A stretch of 64,000 nt of DNA from positions 1 to 64,000 of the forward strand of contig JAFPWF010000024.1 in assembly GCA_017395085.1 (NCBI GenBank), given 5' to 3'. The position numbers and the translations under genes are program-made. Source of the stretch: Oscillospiraceae bacterium (GTDB lineage Bacteria; Bacillota; Clostridia; Oscillospirales; Oscillospiraceae). The notes under the pieces were generated by a model, which had not been told where the DNA came from, did not search any database, and saw only the letters and a list, made by a program, of their open reading frames with translations. The number at the start of each line of letters is the position of its first letter. The stretch's first letter is position 1. Shown piece after piece: positions 1 to 8,808 of this stretch.

Positions 1-712
1 CACATACGGCACGGGCTGCTTCCTGCTGATGAACACCGGAAGTGAGCCGGTCGCCAGTAAAAACGGCCTGGTTACCACCATCGCTGCTTCCACGGGCGAC
101 CAGGTGCAGTACGCGCTGGAGGGCAGCATCTTTGTGGCGGGCGCCGCCATCCAATGGCTTCGCGACCAGCTGGGTGTGATTTCCACGGCGAAAGAGAGCC
201 AGCAGTATGCAGAACTGGTAGCTGATACAGCCGGCGGATATGTGGTTCCGGCTTTTACCGGAATCGGCGCGCCTTATTGGAACCAGCGTGCGCGTGGCTG
301 CGTGGTGGGGCTGACCCGCGGGTTTAACCGGGCGCATTTGGTGCGCGCTACGCTGGAAAGCCTTGCCTACCAGACGCACGACATTGTCCGTGCCATGGAG
401 AAAGACTCCGGGATCCCGATTTCCGAACTCAAAGTGGACGGCGGTGCCTGCGCCAACAACTATCTGATGCAGTTCCAGTCCGACATTGTCGGCTGTGAAG
501 TGTACCGTCCGAAGTGCATTGAGACCACGGCTTTGGGTGCGGCGTACCTGGCAGGCCTTGCGGTGGGCTACTGGAAGAGCCTGGACGACGTTAAGAACAA
601 CTGGGCTGTCGACAAGGTCTTTTCACCGGCCATGGACGAGCAGAAGCGCTGCGACCTGCTGAAGGGCTGGAACAAAGCGGTTAAATGCGCGCTCATGTGG
701 GGCGAAGACTGA
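1..712 (+). CDS. glpK: Glycerol kinase, C-terminal part (5' end outside window)
   Basis: This is the C-terminal half of glycerol kinase, which phosphorylates glycerol to sn-glycerol 3-phosphate in the cytoplasm. The reading frame is open from base 2 and begins with [13 protein letters not shown], the conserved stretch just before the second FGGY/actin-like ATPase domain. It continues through [23 protein letters not shown], the Arg-rich [12 protein letters not shown] segment and [17 protein letters not shown], all typical of GlpK. About 237 residues are present, close to half of the usual 500. The gene ends at a TGA and is followed within 25 bases by a strong hairpin, so it is the last gene of its unit. 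Family assignment is secure; regulation cannot be seen. Confidence 0.95.
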   Translation, partial: TYGTGCFLLMNTGSEPVASKNGLVTTIAASTGDQVQYALEGSIFVAGAAIQWLRDQLGVISTAKESQQYAELVADTAGGYVVPAFTGIGAPYWNQRARGCVVGLTRGFNRAHLVRATLESLAYQTHDIVRAMEKDSGIPISELKVDGGACANNYLMQFQSDIVGCEVYRPKCIETTALGAAYLAGLAVGYWKSLDDVKNNWAVDKVFSPAMDEQKRCDLLKGWNKAVKCALMWGED

Positions 713-731
713 ACAGTTACAGAAGAAACAG

Positions 732-763
732 AAACTCCCGGGAGTCATTCTCCCGGGAGTTTT
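732..763. terminator. Bidirectional intrinsic terminator
   Basis: A perfect 13-base inverted repeat (732-744 with 750-762, AAACTCCCGGGAG on the left arm) has a 5-base loop and a T run on either strand. It ends glpK from the left and the two small minus-strand genes from the right. Confidence 0.85.
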
Positions 764-782
764 GCATCCTGTTTCAGCTGAG

Positions 783-1082
783 TCAGTTTATGGTATAGGT
801 CTCTTTTGCGGTTTCCACGATACCGTCCAGAAGCCCCTGAACGGCTGGGGTACCGCCGTTTGCATAGGCGATGCCGATGGAAATGAGCAGGAAAAAGATC
901 AGCAGGACGACCCAGCACCAGAAGGAACGGGCAAAGGACCTGCGGTTGATGTTTTTGTCGCTGAAGGTATGGATCAGCAAAAAAATCAGGCCGAGAATTG
1001 GAATGGCATACAGAACAGACAGGCCGAAATAACTCCATGCGCTGAGAGGTCTGAATTTTGACGGCAATTCACTTTGCTTCAT
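783..1082 (-). CDS. Small two-span membrane protein, unknown function
   Basis: This is a 99-residue protein that I cannot assign to a named family. Two hydrophobic segments are visible, around residues 18-38 (YFGLSVLYAIPILGLIFLLI) and 52-74 (WCWVVLLIFFLLISIGIAYA). They are separated by a short polar, basic loop (SDKNINRRSFARSF), so both ends probably face the same side. A good ribosome site (AAGGAGA) stands before the ATG. It lies 12 bases downstream of the 42-codon ORF on the same strand, so the two are probably cotranscribed from the promoter at 1263-1291 and stopped by the shared hairpin at 732-763. Its function is open. Confidence 0.6.
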   Translation of the reverse strand: MKQSELPSKFRPLSAWSYFGLSVLYAIPILGLIFLLIHTFSDKNINRRSFARSFWCWVVLLIFFLLISIGIAYANGGTPAVQGLLDGIVETAKETYTIN

Positions 1083-1094
1083 ATAATCGTCTCC

Positions 1095-1223
1095 TTATTG
1101 TTGACCGCGGGACAATTCCTGGAGCATTGCCCAGTAGTCCGTGTCGTCTATAGTATCGGTAGAGGACTGCTTCCGCTTCTCCAGCCAGGGTGCCGCGTAG
1201 CTGCCCTCGCTCTTCTGCTCCAT
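1095..1223 (-). CDS. 42-residue small protein, first gene of a two-gene unit
   Basis: This is a short soluble ORF starting MEQKSEGSYAAPW and rich in charged and polar residues (EKRKQSSTDTIDDTDYW). The frame is open farther upstream, but the start at 1223 is preferred because a consensus promoter lies at 1263-1291, so any start upstream of about 1256 would not be transcribed. The ribosome site is modest (GGCGTGAG). It sits just ahead of the 99-residue membrane protein. No function is recognised, and a non-coding leader remains possible. Confidence 0.4.
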   Translation of the reverse strand: MEQKSEGSYAAPWLEKRKQSSTDTIDDTDYWAMLQELSRGQQ

Positions 1224-1262
1224 CAATCTCACGCCTTTCAATATTTTGTATTTGCTGCCGCT

Positions 1263-1291
1263 ATTATATACCGGATGTGCGGGGATGTCGA
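1263..1291 (-). promoter_or_regulatory. Sigma-A-type promoter for the small-protein pair
   Basis: On the minus strand, TCGACA (1291-1286) and TATAAT (1268-1263) are separated by 17 bases. This places a start site about 30 bases before the ATG at 1223. Confidence 0.55.
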
Positions 1292-1461
1292 TTAAAGAGC
1301 GGTTAAAAGGCGTGGACAAAAAGAAGAAGATTTGCTTCAGAAAATTCAACGAAAAGTTACGCAAAATTTCATCGGTTTACGTAAAATTCCGGAGCTTCAA
1401 ATTCCCGCAGCTCTCAGTTGCCGGATTACCGGATTTGAGACATTATCTGAGCATTTGTCAG

Positions 1462-1490
1462 TTGATAATACCGTGATATTCCATTATAAT
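1462..1490 (+). promoter_or_regulatory. Sigma-A-type promoter for the Fe-S/FAD oxidoreductase-hypA unit
   Basis: TTGATA (1462-1467) and TATAAT (1485-1490) are separated by 17 bases. The rest of the 330-base gap 1224-1553 holds the divergent promoter and A/T-rich leader; no riboswitch-like structure was recognised. Confidence 0.65.
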
Positions 1491-1553
1491 TGTTTCAGAA
1501 AGCCTAAAAAACGTAAAAAAAGAAAATAGAAAACATCTTTTGAGGGGGAAATT

Positions 1554-4235
1554 ATGGCACAACTGAGACCAAAAATCGTAAAACTGTGTCACATCGTCGG
1601 CGGACTGACCGGTGTTGTGAACAAGATCGATGAGAACGCGCCGGAGTACTATTCTCTGGCAAGCATTGTCACCGACGACGAGGCGGACGTCGCTATCGCC
1701 GCCGGCCTGCGGAAAAACAGAACAGCCGGCTATCTGGCAAAAAAAGTCGGAAAGCCCGTGGAGGAAGTTGAGAAGCTTGCGAAGCACCTCGCATGGATCG
1801 GCGTGTTCCGCTGCACCTATGACGAGAAGCTCGGGGAAGACGTCTACTTCATGCAGATCTTTGCACCCGGCATCATGGAGATGCTGGTCAACAATCAGGA
1901 GCTGCTGGATACCCACCCGGAAGTCGGCCGCGCGTTTGAGGAGTATACCCGCATTCGCATGGAGACCATGTCTCCGATGATCCCGAACGGCTACGGCCTG
2001 ATGCGTGTTCTTCCGGTGGAAAGCGCGATCAAGGACATCCCCAATGTCAGCGACTATGAGAGACTCAGCTATTACCTGAACAAGTACGACCGCTTCTGCG
2101 TATCTCCCTGCTCCTGCCGCGCGTCCCGCTCGTCCATTAACGACGGCTGCGGACATCTGGCGGAGGAAATGTGCGTACAGATGGGCAAAGGCGCCGAGCA
2201 CTACATCCGTACCGGGCGTGCCCGCGAGATCAGCAGGGAAGAAGCCCTGGAGATCATCCTGCGCGCTGAGGAAAACGGCCTGATGCACGACATCCCCAAC
2301 ATCGAGGAGGCCGGCGAAAGCGCTGCTATCTGCAACTGCTGCTCCTGCGCCTGTTTCGGTCTTCGCGTCGGCCTGATGTTCGGCGCGCGCGATGCGATCC
2401 GCTCGAACTTCCAGGCGGAAGTGGACGAAGCGAAATGTGTGGCCTGCGCCCAGTGCGTCGAAGTCTGCCCCGCAAACGCCTTGAAGCTCGGCCAGAAGCT
2501 CTGCACTACGATCCACATTGAGCCGCAGAAGTACGTCAAACTCTCCGACCACATTATTTCCAAAGAGGCATGGAACCCGAACTACCGCCAAAACCGCGAG
2601 GACGTCCTGCCAAGCGGCACGGCGCCTTGCAAGGTGGCATGCCCTGCGCATATCCCGGTGCAGGGTTACCTGAAGCTTGCTGCGCAGGGACGCTATGAGG
2701 ATGCGCTGGATCTGATCCGCACTGAGAACCCGCTGCCTGCGGTCTGCGGCCGCATCTGCAATAAGAAGTGCGAATCCGAGTGTACCCGCGGCGGCGTGGA
2801 CGAGGCGGTCGCCATTGACGAAGTCAAGCGCTTTATTGCCGACCACGATCTGAACAAGGAAACCCGCCGCATTCCCAAGATGGTGAACCAGACCGGCAAG
2901 CCCTATCCCGAGAAGATCGCCATTATCGGCGCCGGTCCCGCCGGCCTAAGCTGCGCTTACTATCTTGCTCAGAAGGGCTATGAAAACGTCACCGTATTTG
3001 ACCGGAACCCGGTTCCCGGAGGTATGCTGACACTCGGCATCCCCAACTTCCGTCTGGAGAAGGATGTTCTGAATGCCGAAATCGACATCATCAAGGAGAT
3101 GGGCGTCCACTTTGAGTGCGGCGTGGAGATCGGCAAGGATAAGACCATCCAGCAGCTCCGTGATGAGGGCTTCAAGGGCTTCTATCTGGCCATCGGTGCG
3201 CAGAAGTCCTCTCCGCTCGGTATCCCCGGCGAAGACCTGAAGGGCGTATTCGGCGGTGTGGACTTCCTGCGTGAAGTGAACCTCGGCAAGAAGCCGAAGG
3301 TCGGCAAGCTCTGCGCGGTCGTCGGCGCGGGCAACGTCGCCATGGACGTCTGCCGCACGGCGGTCCGTCTCGGAGCAGAGACAGTTGTCGTTTACCGCCG
3401 CAGCCAGGCCGAAATGCCGGCTGACCCCGAAGAGTTCCAGGAGGCCGTGGACGAAGGCGTCCGGTTCCGCTTCCTGAATGCGCCGGTCGAAATCCTCGGC
3501 GAAAAGGGCAAAGTCACCGGGCTCAAAGTTGAAATTATGGAACTCGGCGAACCGGATGAGAAGGGCCGCCGCAAACCAGTCGGAACCGGGAAGTTCGAGA
3601 TCCTGGAAGTTGACTCGGTTATCGGTGCCATCGGACAGAGAATCGACTGGGGCAAGCTGGATGTCGGCACCCTGAAGACCACCAAAAAGGGAACCGCAGA
3701 GGCAGACGGTCTGACCTACCAGACAGCCGAGCCCGACATTTTCGTCGGCGGCGACGTCTACACCGGGCCGAGCTTTGCCATCAACGCGATTGCCGCGGGC
3801 AAAGAGGCCGCCATCTCGCTGCACCGCTGGGTGCATCCGGGCCAAACCCTCACCATGGGCCGCGACCGCCGTGTCTATACCGCACTGGATAAAGAGCACG
3901 TCCAAATCGAAGTAGGCAGCTTCGACACCACTCACCGTCAGGTTCACGGCTACAACAAGGAAAAGGCAAAGACCTTTGCGGATGCACGCGTAACCTTTAC
4001 CGAAGAGCAGGTCCGCAAGGAAACCGCCCGCTGCCTGGGCTGCGGCGCAACCAAGGTCGACCCGTACCTGTGTATCGGCTGCGGCATCTGCACCACCCGC
4101 TGCAAGTTCGACGCCATCCACCTGAAGAAAGTGCGCGACTGGCACGCCGGCAGTTTTGAGACCATGCCCATCAAGGCGGCTGCAGGTCTTGTAAAGAAGA
4201 CAGGCAACATCGTCAAGAGAACGGTTTCCAAGTAA
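1554..4235 (+). CDS. Multi-domain Fe-S / GltD-like FAD oxidoreductase
   Basis: This is a cytoplasmic 893-residue electron-transfer protein. Residues 1-290 form an unusual N-terminal region with clustered cysteines (C182, C186, C188, C199, C207 and CNCCSCAC at 260-267). A 4Fe-4S motif CVACAQCVEVCP follows at 295-306. Residues about 355-800 resemble glutamate synthase small subunit: N-terminal Fe-S cysteines (C359, C363, C398, C402, C406, C410), FAD fold GAGPAG at 459-464 and a second Rossmann motif GAGNVAMD for NAD(P)H. The C-terminus has further ferredoxin-type cysteines (CLGCG, CIGCGICTTRC). A GAGGGGG ribosome site precedes the ATG. Its TAA overlaps the hypA ATG, and iorAB follows. I infer it moves electrons between NAD(P)H and ferredoxin for amino-acid fermentation. 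A true glutamate synthase role is unlikely because no large subunit is nearby. Confidence 0.8.
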   Translation: MAQLRPKIVKLCHIVGGLTGVVNKIDENAPEYYSLASIVTDDEADVAIAAGLRKNRTAGYLAKKVGKPVEEVEKLAKHLAWIGVFRCTYDEKLGEDVYFMQIFAPGIMEMLVNNQELLDTHPEVGRAFEEYTRIRMETMSPMIPNGYGLMRVLPVESAIKDIPNVSDYERLSYYLNKYDRFCVSPCSCRASRSSINDGCGHLAEEMCVQMGKGAEHYIRTGRAREISREEALEIILRAEENGLMHDIPNIEEAGESAAICNCCSCACFGLRVGLMFGARDAIRSNFQAEVDEAKCVACAQCVEVCPANALKLGQKLCTTIHIEPQKYVKLSDHIISKEAWNPNYRQNREDVLPSGTAPCKVACPAHIPVQGYLKLAAQGRYEDALDLIRTENPLPAVCGRICNKKCESECTRGGVDEAVAIDEVKRFIADHDLNKETRRIPKMVNQTGKPYPEKIAIIGAGPAGLSCAYYLAQKGYENVTVFDRNPVPGGMLTLGIPNFRLEKDVLNAEIDIIKEMGVHFECGVEIGKDKTIQQLRDEGFKGFYLAIGAQKSSPLGIPGEDLKGVFGGVDFLREVNLGKKPKVGKLCAVVGAGNVAMDVCRTAVRLGAETVVVYRRSQAEMPADPEEFQEAVDEGVRFRFLNAPVEILGEKGKVTGLKVEIMELGEPDEKGRRKPVGTGKFEILEVDSVIGAIGQRIDWGKLDVGTLKTTKKGTAEADGLTYQTAEPDIFVGGDVYTGPSFAINAIAAGKEAAISLHRWVHPGQTLTMGRDRRVYTALDKEHVQIEVGSFDTTHRQVHGYNKEKAKTFADARVTFTEEQVRKETARCLGCGATKVDPYLCIGCGICTTRCKFDAIHLKKVRDWHAGSFETMPIKAAAGLVKKTGNIVKRTVSK

Positions 4236-4576
4236 TGCATGAGCTTGGAATCTGTGATGCGCTGCTGAAAATGGTGCGCGGCATCGCGAAGGACGAAGAG
4301 TTGGAAGAGATCAGCCGCATTACCGTCGAGGTCGGCAGCCTCAGCGGCGTTGTGCCTGCCTACATGTCCGACTGCTGGATTGCCGTGACGGATGGGACCG
4401 AACTGCAGGACGTGGAATTTGTGGTGGAGGAACTGAAGGGAACGGCGCGGTGCATGGACTGCGGCGAGGAGTTTGAAGCAGATTTTGAACACCTGCGCTG
4501 CCCGAAATGCAGAGGCGACAAGCTCATCCCGCTCACCGGGCGCGACCTGACCCTGAAGGAGATTCTCGCACCGTAA
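4235..4576 (+). CDS. hypA: HypA-like nickel metallochaperone
   Basis: This 113-residue protein has the HypA/HybF layout. The nickel-binding N-terminal MHE comes first, then the first domain (ITVEVGSLSGVVPAYM), and then a zinc loop with two CxxC pairs (CMDCGEEF and CPKC). HypA normally delivers nickel to NiFe-hydrogenase with HypB. Its ATG overlaps the stop codon of the preceding oxidoreductase (TAATG), which indicates translational coupling. No hydrogenase or other hyp gene is in the window, so its partner is either elsewhere or is a different protein. The family call is firm, but the role here is open. Confidence 0.88.
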   Translation: MHELGICDALLKMVRGIAKDEELEEISRITVEVGSLSGVVPAYMSDCWIAVTDGTELQDVEFVVEELKGTARCMDCGEEFEADFEHLRCPKCRGDKLIPLTGRDLTLKEILAP

Positions 4577-4607
4577 CACATCCTGAAAAAGTAAATCAAA
4601 ACCGCTG

Positions 4608-4637
4608 CAGCAGCCCTGTTTTCAGGGCTGCTGTTTT
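4608..4637 (+). terminator. Intrinsic terminator after hypA
   Basis: An 11-bp stem (4608-4618 with 4623-4633, CAGCAGCCCTG) has a TTTT loop and a T tail. It separates the oxidoreductase-hypA unit from iorAB. Confidence 0.85.
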
Positions 4638-4784
4638 AAATGGAGACTATCATACTCTTGGCATGCGGCATATGATATGGGGGATGCTCTTTCTCATAAT
4701 AATCGCCGATGATTTCAACCGAGTCATAGGCTATACTTATATCCATCAAAGAATTAATTATTAGTGCTTTTTTAAGGATTCCTG

Positions 4785-4790
4785 TATAAT
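4785..4790 (+). promoter_or_regulatory. Probable -10 box of the iorAB promoter
   Basis: A consensus TATAAT lies 45 bases before the iorA ATG in an A/T-rich stretch. The -35 region (TTAGTG near 4761-4766) is weak, so the exact promoter is uncertain. Confidence 0.4.
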
Positions 4791-4835
4791 AAAAGCATCG
4801 ATTATCGGAAAAATCGGACAAGGAGGCTGATTTCC

Positions 4836-6587
4836 ATGACCAAACATCTGATGTCCGGCAACGAGGCTATCGCGAGAGGCGCGTACGAAGCCGGCGTCAA
4901 AGTCTGTTCCGCATATCCGGGAACGCCAAGCACCGAAATCTTCGAATCCCTGCCGCAGTACAAGGACTCTCTCTACTGCGAATGGGCTCCGAACGAGAAG
5001 GTCGCGACCGAGGTCGCCTACGGCGCTGCCATCGGCGGAGCCAGAAGCATCTGTGCCATGAAGCACGTCGGATTGAACGTCGCGGCAGACCCGATGTTCA
5101 CCGCGGCATACAATGGCATCAACCGGGGATTCGTCATCGTGACGGCGGACGACCCCAGCATGCATTCCTCCCAGAATGAGCAGGACAACCGCTACTACGC
5201 GAAGTTCGCCAAGATCGCCCTCATCGAGCCCTCGGACTCCCAGGAATGCAAGGACTTTCTGAAGGAAGCCTATTACATTTCAGAGCATTTCGACATGCCG
5301 GTCCTGTACCGCACCACCACGCGTGTGTCACACTCCAAGAGCCTTGTCACCTTCGGCGAGCGCGAGGAAGCGGAACCATTCACCTACACCCGGAATAACC
5401 CGAAGTTCAACTGCTCTCCGGCAAACGCCTATCGGAACCACGCGAAGGTAGAGAAGAACCTTGCGGCACTGCGGGAGTACAGCAACCGCTGCCCGCTGAA
5501 CCGGGTGGAGATGAAGGGTTCGAAGGTCGGCGTGATCTCCGCGTCCATCGCCTATCTGTACGCAAAAGACGTCTTCCCCGAGGATACCTCGTTCCTGAAG
5601 CTTGGGCTGACGAACCCGCTGCCGATGGACCTGATCCGGGACTTTGCCTCGAAGGTCGAAAAGCTCTATGTCATTGAAGAGCTGGAGCCATTCATGGAGG
5701 AACAGATCAAGGCCGCCGGCATTGCCTGTACTGGTAAGGAACTGGTCAGCAACATGTATGAGCTGAACCCCCAGCGCCTGAAAGAGATGCTATTTGGCGA
5801 GAAGCCGGAGACAAAGGACCTGCCGGTGAAGGCGGGCTCCCGTCCGCCCACACTCTGCCCCGGCTGCCCGCACCGCGGTTTCTTCTATACCCTGGGCAAA
5901 CAGAAAAATACCGTCATCGCCGGCGATATCGGCTGCTACACGCTGGGCGCCAATGCGCCGCTGAACGCCACCGACACCTGCGTCTGCATGGGCGGCGGTT
6001 TCACGATTGCCCACGGCATGTCCAAGGCCTTTGCCATGACCGGCCAGGAGAAAAAGATCTTCGGCGTGGTAGGCGACTCCACTTTCTTCCACAGCGGCAT
6101 GACCGGCGCCGCCGAGATCATCTACAACAAAGGCAGGGTCATCCCCTGTGTGCTGGACAACCACATCACCGGCATGACCGGCCACCAGGACAACCCCGGC
6201 AGCGGCTACAACCTGCAGGGGGAAGTTGCGTCAGCCATAATAATTGAAGATGTCCTGCACGCCTATGGTTATAAGAATGTCATCGTCGTCGACCCGCAGG
6301 ATCTGACCGCCATGCAGAAAGCTGTGGACGATGCCCTGGCTTCCGAAGTTCCCGCGGCGATCGTCTCCCGCAGACCCTGCCTGCTCATCAAACGCATCAA
6401 GCACGACATCGGACAATGCGTGGTGGACACGGACAAGTGCATCGGCTGCAAAAAGTGCCTGTCAGTCGGCTGCCCGGCGGTTATGATCAAGGACAAAAAG
6501 TCCTGTATCGACCCGAACCAGTGTGTCGGCTGCACGGTCTGCGCGCAGGTCTGCCCGGTCGGCGCCATCAGCAGAAAGGAGAAGTAA
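4836..6587 (+). CDS. iorA: Indolepyruvate:ferredoxin oxidoreductase, alpha subunit
   Basis: This 583-residue protein is the catalytic subunit that oxidatively decarboxylates aryl-pyruvates (from Trp, Phe, Tyr) to aryl-acetyl-CoA and reduces ferredoxin. Domain order matches IorA: the pyrimidine-binding domain with SAYPGTPSTEIFE (25-37); a middle domain; the thiamine-diphosphate domain with CPGCPHRG (341-348), GDIGCYTLG (363-371) and VVGDSTFFHSGM (411-422); then two C-terminal 4Fe-4S motifs, CIGCKKCLSVGCP and CVGCTVCAQVCP. The start has a clear AAGGAGG site. iorB begins 3 bases after the stop. Neighbouring permease and CoA-transferase genes support a role in aromatic amino-acid fermentation. 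Confidence 0.95.
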   Translation: MTKHLMSGNEAIARGAYEAGVKVCSAYPGTPSTEIFESLPQYKDSLYCEWAPNEKVATEVAYGAAIGGARSICAMKHVGLNVAADPMFTAAYNGINRGFVIVTADDPSMHSSQNEQDNRYYAKFAKIALIEPSDSQECKDFLKEAYYISEHFDMPVLYRTTTRVSHSKSLVTFGEREEAEPFTYTRNNPKFNCSPANAYRNHAKVEKNLAALREYSNRCPLNRVEMKGSKVGVISASIAYLYAKDVFPEDTSFLKLGLTNPLPMDLIRDFASKVEKLYVIEELEPFMEEQIKAAGIACTGKELVSNMYELNPQRLKEMLFGEKPETKDLPVKAGSRPPTLCPGCPHRGFFYTLGKQKNTVIAGDIGCYTLGANAPLNATDTCVCMGGGFTIAHGMSKAFAMTGQEKKIFGVVGDSTFFHSGMTGAAEIIYNKGRVIPCVLDNHITGMTGHQDNPGSGYNLQGEVASAIIIEDVLHAYGYKNVIVVDPQDLTAMQKAVDDALASEVPAAIVSRRPCLLIKRIKHDIGQCVVDTDKCIGCKKCLSVGCPAVMIKDKKSCIDPNQCVGCTVCAQVCPVGAISRKEK

Positions 6588-6590
6588 GCT

Positions 6591-7166
6591 ATGAAATCGA
6601 AAAGCGCGATCCTTGTCGGCGTCGGCGGCCAGGGTGCGATTCTGACGGCAAAGGTGCTGGTGAACGGCCTGATGAAAGCCGGCTACGACGTGAAGATGTC
6701 CGAAGTCCACGGCATGAGCCAGCGCGGAGGCAGTGTTTCGACTCAGGTCCACTGGGGCGAAAAGGTCTATTCTCCCGTGATTGGCAGCGGCGCCGCGGAC
6801 CTGATGGTGGCCTTTGAGAAAATGGAAGCAGTGCGCTATGCAAACTTCCTGAAGCCGGACGGCATTGCCGTCATCAACGACTATTCCATCCCCTCCGCCA
6901 CAGTTGCCGCCGGGCTGGAGACTTATCCGGAAGGCTGCCTTGAGGCGATGGAGGAAAACTTCAAGTGCTACACCCTCGATGCTGCCAAAATCGCTATGGA
7001 TTTGGGTAGTGCCAAGTGCATGAACATTGTGCTCTTCGGTGCGATGACCAAGGCACTGGAACTGGACGACATCGACTGGGAGGAAATCATCAGAGAAACC
7101 GTCCCGCCCAAGTTCCTCGAACTGAACCTTGCAGCCTACAGGGCCGGCCGCGCCGCAGCGGAATAA
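6591..7166 (+). CDS. iorB: Indolepyruvate:ferredoxin oxidoreductase, beta subunit
   Basis: This is the 191-residue partner of IorA, equivalent to the gamma domain of pyruvate:ferredoxin oxidoreductase. It opens with the glycine-rich VGVGGQGAILTAKVL and has the conserved MSEVHGMSQRGGSV segment typical of IorB. Its length is normal for the family. The three-base gap from iorA and a GGAG ribosome site inside the iorA end imply coupled translation of the heterodimer. No terminator follows, but a separate promoter is found before the next gene. Confidence 0.95.
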   Translation: MKSKSAILVGVGGQGAILTAKVLVNGLMKAGYDVKMSEVHGMSQRGGSVSTQVHWGEKVYSPVIGSGAADLMVAFEKMEAVRYANFLKPDGIAVINDYSIPSATVAAGLETYPEGCLEAMEENFKCYTLDAAKIAMDLGSAKCMNIVLFGAMTKALELDDIDWEEIIRETVPPKFLELNLAAYRAGRAAAE

Positions 7167-7179
7167 ATACAATTCATAA

Positions 7180-7207
7180 TTGACAAATGGGAAAAAACGA
7201 TTAAAAT
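7180..7207 (+). promoter_or_regulatory. Internal promoter before the Dabb gene
   Basis: TTGACA (7180-7185) and TAAAAT (7202-7207) are separated by 16 bases in the 91-base gap after iorB, 51 bases before the next ATG. Confidence 0.5.
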
Positions 7208-7257
7208 AATTCATTAGTTTAAAGTTTTAAATCAATAAAGAAAAGGAGCTGGTTTCC

Positions 7258-7545
7258 ATGATTCATTATGTGCTGCTGAAGTTCGCACCGGGTACCGACC
7301 TGGATGCGGCGGAAGCTCGCGTCCGCAAGACCTATGACGAACTGGCTGAAACGCTGCCTTATCTGAACGATCCGGAAGTGTTCCGCAGCTGCATTGAGCG
7401 CGACTCGAATGCCGACATCATGGCAAAGGTACGTCTGGATGATGAGAGCTGCCTGCAGCCCTACCTGACCCATCCGCTGCATATGGCGATGGCGCAACAT
7501 TTCAAGGATATGCTGATCGGGAGAACCTCTTTCGATCATCAGTAA
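7258..7545 (+). CDS. Dabb (stress-responsive A/B barrel) domain protein
   Basis: This 95-residue protein fits the dimeric alpha-beta barrel (Dabb) family. It opens with MIHYVLLKFAPGTD, then has a helix, a central strand region with RDSNADIMAKVRLDD, and a closing YLTHPLHMAMAQHF motif close to the HPxHxxF-type signature of the family. Dabb proteins are small cytoplasmic homodimers of mostly unknown function; some act on small aromatic or polyketide substrates. It lies between iorB and a permease gene, suggesting a link to aromatic amino-acid breakdown, but this is only context. AAGGAG ribosome site present. Confidence 0.75.
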   Translation: MIHYVLLKFAPGTDLDAAEARVRKTYDELAETLPYLNDPEVFRSCIERDSNADIMAKVRLDDESCLQPYLTHPLHMAMAQHFKDMLIGRTSFDHQ

Positions 7546-7583
7546 TATCACAGAAAAGAGAAAGAATAAGGGAGGAAATTAGT

Positions 7584-8717
7584 ATGGACAAGAAAAAAGG
7601 AATTTTCGCAGCGACGTATATTGCAGTCGCTTCGGTTTGGCTGGGCGGACACTTCGGCCCCGGCTTTGCCACCGGCGTTTTCTCCGCACAGTATTATGAG
7701 AAGTACGGTGTAATCGGCCTGTTTATGCCGCTGCTCGCCATGCTCCTCACCGGCGGAGTCATGTTCTATATGGTAGAATTTGCCCGCAGCCACGGCACCA
7801 CGAACTATCGCTCCTTTGTTGAGTCTGCCTTTGGTGACGGCGTTCTCGCCAAAATCATGCCGATCTTCTATGATATCCTCTTCATCGGCACTGTCATCGG
7901 CGCAGGCGGGCTTGCGATTCGCGGTGAAGCCACTATCCTTAAAAATCTGTTTAATATGGGCTTCTGGGCCTCCGCAATCCCGACCATCATTGTGGCCGCG
8001 CTGCTCTGCCTCTACGGCTCCAAGCTGGTGGCAAGATCATCCAAGTACATGATGTACGCGATCATCGTCATCGTGCTGCTGATCTTCCTCCTGAGCACTG
8101 CTTCCGGCAAACCGGACTATGCTGCCGCCTTTGCTGCACCCCCGATCGAGCAGGAAAACACCTTCCTCAAAGCCATCTGGAAAGCCATTCTTTACGGCTG
8201 CTTCCAGTCCACCATCGCATTCAACGTCATGTCTGTTTCCGACCTGCTGGAGAGCAGAGCGGAGACCCAAAAAGCCGTCGTCACCGGTTATATCATCACC
8301 GTCATCCTGATGATCGCCATTGCCCTGACCCTCTTCGGCTACATTCCTGTCAACCCCGACATCATCAACCTGGGCAAAAACTCCAACCCCATCATGGCCG
8401 TGATCATGGGCCTGGGCATGCCTTGGCTGGTGTGGGTTTTTGCGGTGCTCATGACCCTCGCCGTACTGACCAGCGCCGCGGGCATCGCCAACGCCGGCTG
8501 CGTCCGTTTCAGCAAGCTCTTCTCCTTCATTAGCAATATCCAGCTCCGCCGCGCCGTCATTACCGCGATCCTGCTGGGCATCGCCGCATTCGGCGCCTCG
8601 TTGGGCATGGGCGTCCTGACGCAGAAAGTTACCGGTTACATCGGTTACGCAGGCATCCTGGGTCTGGTCATCCCGGCCTTTACCATCGTCCGCTCCAAAC
8701 TCAACAAGGGCAAGTAA
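7584..8717 (+). CDS. YkvI-like membrane transporter
   Basis: This 377-residue polytopic membrane protein has about ten hydrophobic segments. The first span contains VWLGGHFGPGFATGVF, a glycine-rich unwound-helix-type motif found in YkvI-like proteins of the amino-acid/polyamine/organocation superfamily. Other spans include YDILFIGTVIGAGGLAI and the C-terminal YIGYAGILGLVIPAFTIV. It has no signal peptide and ends with a basic tail. The substrate is unknown. Placement directly behind iorAB and the Dabb gene makes an amino acid, possibly aromatic, the simplest guess. A strong terminator follows. Confidence 0.7.
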   Translation: MDKKKGIFAATYIAVASVWLGGHFGPGFATGVFSAQYYEKYGVIGLFMPLLAMLLTGGVMFYMVEFARSHGTTNYRSFVESAFGDGVLAKIMPIFYDILFIGTVIGAGGLAIRGEATILKNLFNMGFWASAIPTIIVAALLCLYGSKLVARSSKYMMYAIIVIVLLIFLLSTASGKPDYAAAFAAPPIEQENTFLKAIWKAILYGCFQSTIAFNVMSVSDLLESRAETQKAVVTGYIITVILMIAIALTLFGYIPVNPDIINLGKNSNPIMAVIMGLGMPWLVWVFAVLMTLAVLTSAAGIANAGCVRFSKLFSFISNIQLRRAVITAILLGIAAFGASLGMGVLTQKVTGYIGYAGILGLVIPAFTIVRSKLNKGK

Positions 8718-8758
8718 GAACCTTCGCTGCGTCAGTTTCGCACAGACGCTTAAAACAG

Positions 8759-8794
8759 AACCGGCACAGCCTTTCGTGGCTGTGCCGGTTTTTT
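8759..8794. terminator. Intrinsic terminator after the permease
   Basis: A 13-bp stem (8759-8771 with 8778-8790, AACCGGCACAGCC) is followed by a run of six T. It lies between converging genes and probably also serves the CoA-transferase gene. Confidence 0.85.
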
Positions 8795-8808
8795 GCGGAA
8801 TGGTATGA

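Noticed and set aside
2946-4145. 399-codon minus-strand frame inside the Fe-S/FAD oxidoreductase
   Set aside because: Antisense shadow of FAD and NAD(P)H binding regions that are clearly coding on the plus strand.
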